A stretch of DNA of 64,000 bases from Oxalicibacterium flavum. Its GTDB lineage: Bacteria > Pseudomonadota > Gammaproteobacteria > Burkholderiales > Burkholderiaceae_D. Position 1 is the stretch's first letter; every line of letters starts with the position of its first letter. The position numbers were made by a program, and so were the translations under genes. Where the stretch lies: assembly GCF_014635065.1 (NCBI RefSeq), contig NZ_BMCG01000001.1, positions 1 through 64,000 on the forward strand. The letters are read 5' to 3'. Of this stretch, positions 62,583-64,000 are shown piece after piece. Under the pieces are notes generated by a model that did not search any database, had not been told where the DNA came from, and worked only from the letters and a program-made list of their open reading frames with translations.

Positions 62583-64000
62583 TTACGCGGATTCGCGGCT
62601 GGCCTTCTTGCGCTCGTGTTCCTTCAGGAAGCGCTTGCGCAGACGGATGCTCTTCGGCGTGACTTCAACCAGTTCGTCGTCGTCGATGAACTCGACCGCG
62701 TATTCGAGCGACAGCTCGATCGGCGGTACCAGGCGCACCGCTTCGTCGGTACCGGAAGCGCGCACGTTGGTCAGCTGCTTGCCCTTGATCGGGTTGACGA
62801 CCAGATCGTTCTCGCGCGAGTGGATGCCGATGATCATGCCTTCATAGACCGGATCGTTGTGGTTGACGAACATGCGGCCGCGATCCTGCAGCTTCCAGAT
62901 CGCGTAGGCAACGGCAGCACCATCGTCCTGCGAGATCAGCACGCCGTTGCGACGGCTGCCCAGGTCACCCTTGGAAGCGTCAACCGGTGCATAGTCGTCG
63001 AACACGTGACTCATCAGGCCGGTGCCACGCGTCAGCGTCATGAATTCGCCCTGGAAGCCGATCAGGCCGCGTGCCGGGATGTGGTATTCGAGACGCACGC
63101 GTCCCTTGCCGTCCGGTTCCATGTTCTGCAGATCGCCGCGACGGCGACCCAGCTCTTCCATGATGCCGCCCTGATGGCTTTCCTCGACATCGACCGTCAG
63201 GTTTTCGTAGGGTTCGTGACGTACGCCATCCACCATCTTGAACACCACCTGCGGACGCGAGACGGCCAGCTCGAAACCTTCGCGGCGCATGTTCTCGATC
63301 AGGATCGTCAGATGCAGCTCGCCGCGGCCCGACACTTCGTAGGTCGAATCGTCGTCTTCCGACTGCTTGACGCGCAGCGCCATGTTGGATTTCAGTTCGC
63401 GCTCGAGACGGTCGCGGATCTGGCGCGTCGTCACGAACTTGCCTTCGCGGCCGGCCAGCGGCGAGGTGTTGACCATGAAGTTCATCGACAGCGTCGGCTC
63501 ATCGACCTTCAGCATCGGCAGGCCGTTCGGCGCATCGACCGCGCAAACGGTCGAACCGATGTCGAGGTCCTCGATGCCGTTGATCAGCACGATGTCGCCG
63601 GCCAGCGCCTCGTCAACCAGCACGCGCTCGAGGCCCTTGAACTTCAGCACCTGGTTGACGCGCGCCTTGGTCGGCTTGTCTTCCGGACCGTTCATCCAGA
63701 CCACGTCCTGACCGCCCTTGATGCGGCCCGACAGGATGCGGCCGACGCCGATCTTGCCGACGTAGGACGAGTATTCGAGCGAGGTGATCTGCAGCTGCAG
63801 CGGTGCATCGGGATCGTCCTCGCGCGCGGGAACGTGCTCCAGGATCGCGTCGAACAGCGGTTCCATCGTGCCGCCGCGCGCTTCCACATCGAGACTTGCA
63901 TAACCGTTCAGGCCGGATGCATAGATGACCGGGAAATCGAGTTGTTCTTCCGTCGCGCCCAGCTTGTCGAACAGTTCGAAGGTGGCGTTGATCGCCCATT
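62583..64000 (-). CDS. typA: ribosome-dependent GTPase TypA/BipA, 5' partial
   Basis: Translational GTPase that binds 70S ribosomes and supports growth under stress and cold. Only about the last 470 residues are in the window; the frame runs off base 64000, so the GTP-binding G domain is outside. The visible start [36 protein letters not shown] belongs to the end of the G domain. Domains II, III and V follow, with [13 protein letters not shown], the BipA-type [22 protein letters not shown] stretch, [16 protein letters not shown] and [19 protein letters not shown]. The C-terminal domain ends in a basic tail. Confidence 0.95.
   Translation of the reverse strand, partial: WAINATFELFDKLGATEEQLDFPVIYASGLNGYASLDVEARGGTMEPLFDAILEHVPAREDDPDAPLQLQITSLEYSSYVGKIGVGRILSGRIKGGQDVVWMNGPEDKPTKARVNQVLKFKGLERVLVDEALAGDIVLINGIEDLDIGSTVCAVDAPNGLPMLKVDEPTLSMNFMVNTSPLAGREGKFVTTRQIRDRLERELKSNMALRVKQSEDDDSTYEVSGRGELHLTILIENMRREGFELAVSRPQVVFKMVDGVRHEPYENLTVDVEESHQGGIMEELGRRRGDLQNMEPDGKGRVRLEYHIPARGLIGFQGEFMTLTRGTGLMSHVFDDYAPVDASKGDLGSRRNGVLISQDDGAAVAYAIWKLQDRGRMFVNHNDPVYEGMIIGIHSRENDLVVNPIKGKQLTNVRASGTDEAVRLVPPIELSLEYAVEFIDDDELVEVTPKSIRLRKRFLKEHERKKASRESA

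Overview
The window is a GC-rich stretch of bacterial chromosome with tightly packed genes and many 1-4 base gene overlaps. The gene content points to a betaproteobacterium of the order Burkholderiales, and I infer Oxalobacteraceae or a close relative. Supporting points are an EarP/EF-P pair with Arg32 in EF-P, a Bug-type solute-binding protein, an assimilatory sulfate cluster with DUF934 next to CysI, an FdsA very like that of Cupriavidus, and a complete ybgC-tolQRAB-pal-cpoB locus. This is mostly core genome. There is no rRNA, CRISPR array, phage or intact insertion sequence. One tRNA gene, tRNA-Lys(TTT), is present. The genes at both ends, fdsA and typA, run off the window.

Layout. 1-4955: the end of fdsA, a small unknown gene, then a cyanide-insensitive-type cytochrome bd oxidase (cydA, cydB, DUF2474). 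4968-9452 (minus strand): a MocR-type regulator, dapA, and a LytS/LytTR two-component pair. 9563-14359: argH, pmbA (minus), yjgA, mog and a carboxylesterase. 14412-17294 (minus): an operon of a MipA/OmpV outer-membrane protein, an OmpR-type regulator and its sensor kinase. 17609-20634: a bactofilin divergent from a yjgN/M48-peptidase pair. 20714-22577 (minus): earP-efp. 22664-27394 (minus): a MarR-regulated EmrAB-type efflux operon with its own outer-membrane channel. 27602-30584: DUF72, nrdR and glyA. 30585-31519: a decayed FTR1 iron-permease gene behind a well-preserved Fur box. 31520-34484: xth, a Bug protein, a small unknown gene and a methyltransferase.

34497-42814 is the sulfur island. 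cysB is divergent from tauE-cysI-DUF934-cysH-cysD-cysN-cobA, and a long inverted repeat in the shared promoter is a likely CysB site. cbiX meets cobA tail to tail. CysDN activates sulfate, CysH reduces APS, CysI reduces sulfite, and CobA and CbiX help make the siroheme that CysI needs. lptG and lptF lie upstream of cbiX in one overlapping unit. pepA, an SDR gene and the tol-pal operon follow up to 52740, then tRNA-Lys behind a consensus promoter.

53156-64000: a small unknown gene, a PilZ-like protein, a taurine/sulfonate-type ABC transporter operon with a TauD-like dioxygenase (minus), small envelope and stress genes (DUF883, entericidin, DUF421, BON), dusA, an omega-aminotransferase, and typA cut by the window end.

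I see no clearly new defence or mobile system. The points most worth following up are the decayed Fur-controlled FTR1 locus, the absence of fdsC and fdsD directly after fdsA, the CysB operator candidate, the inverted repeats in front of marR, and the MipA two-component operon. Family names come from recognising sequence motifs by eye, without any database search.
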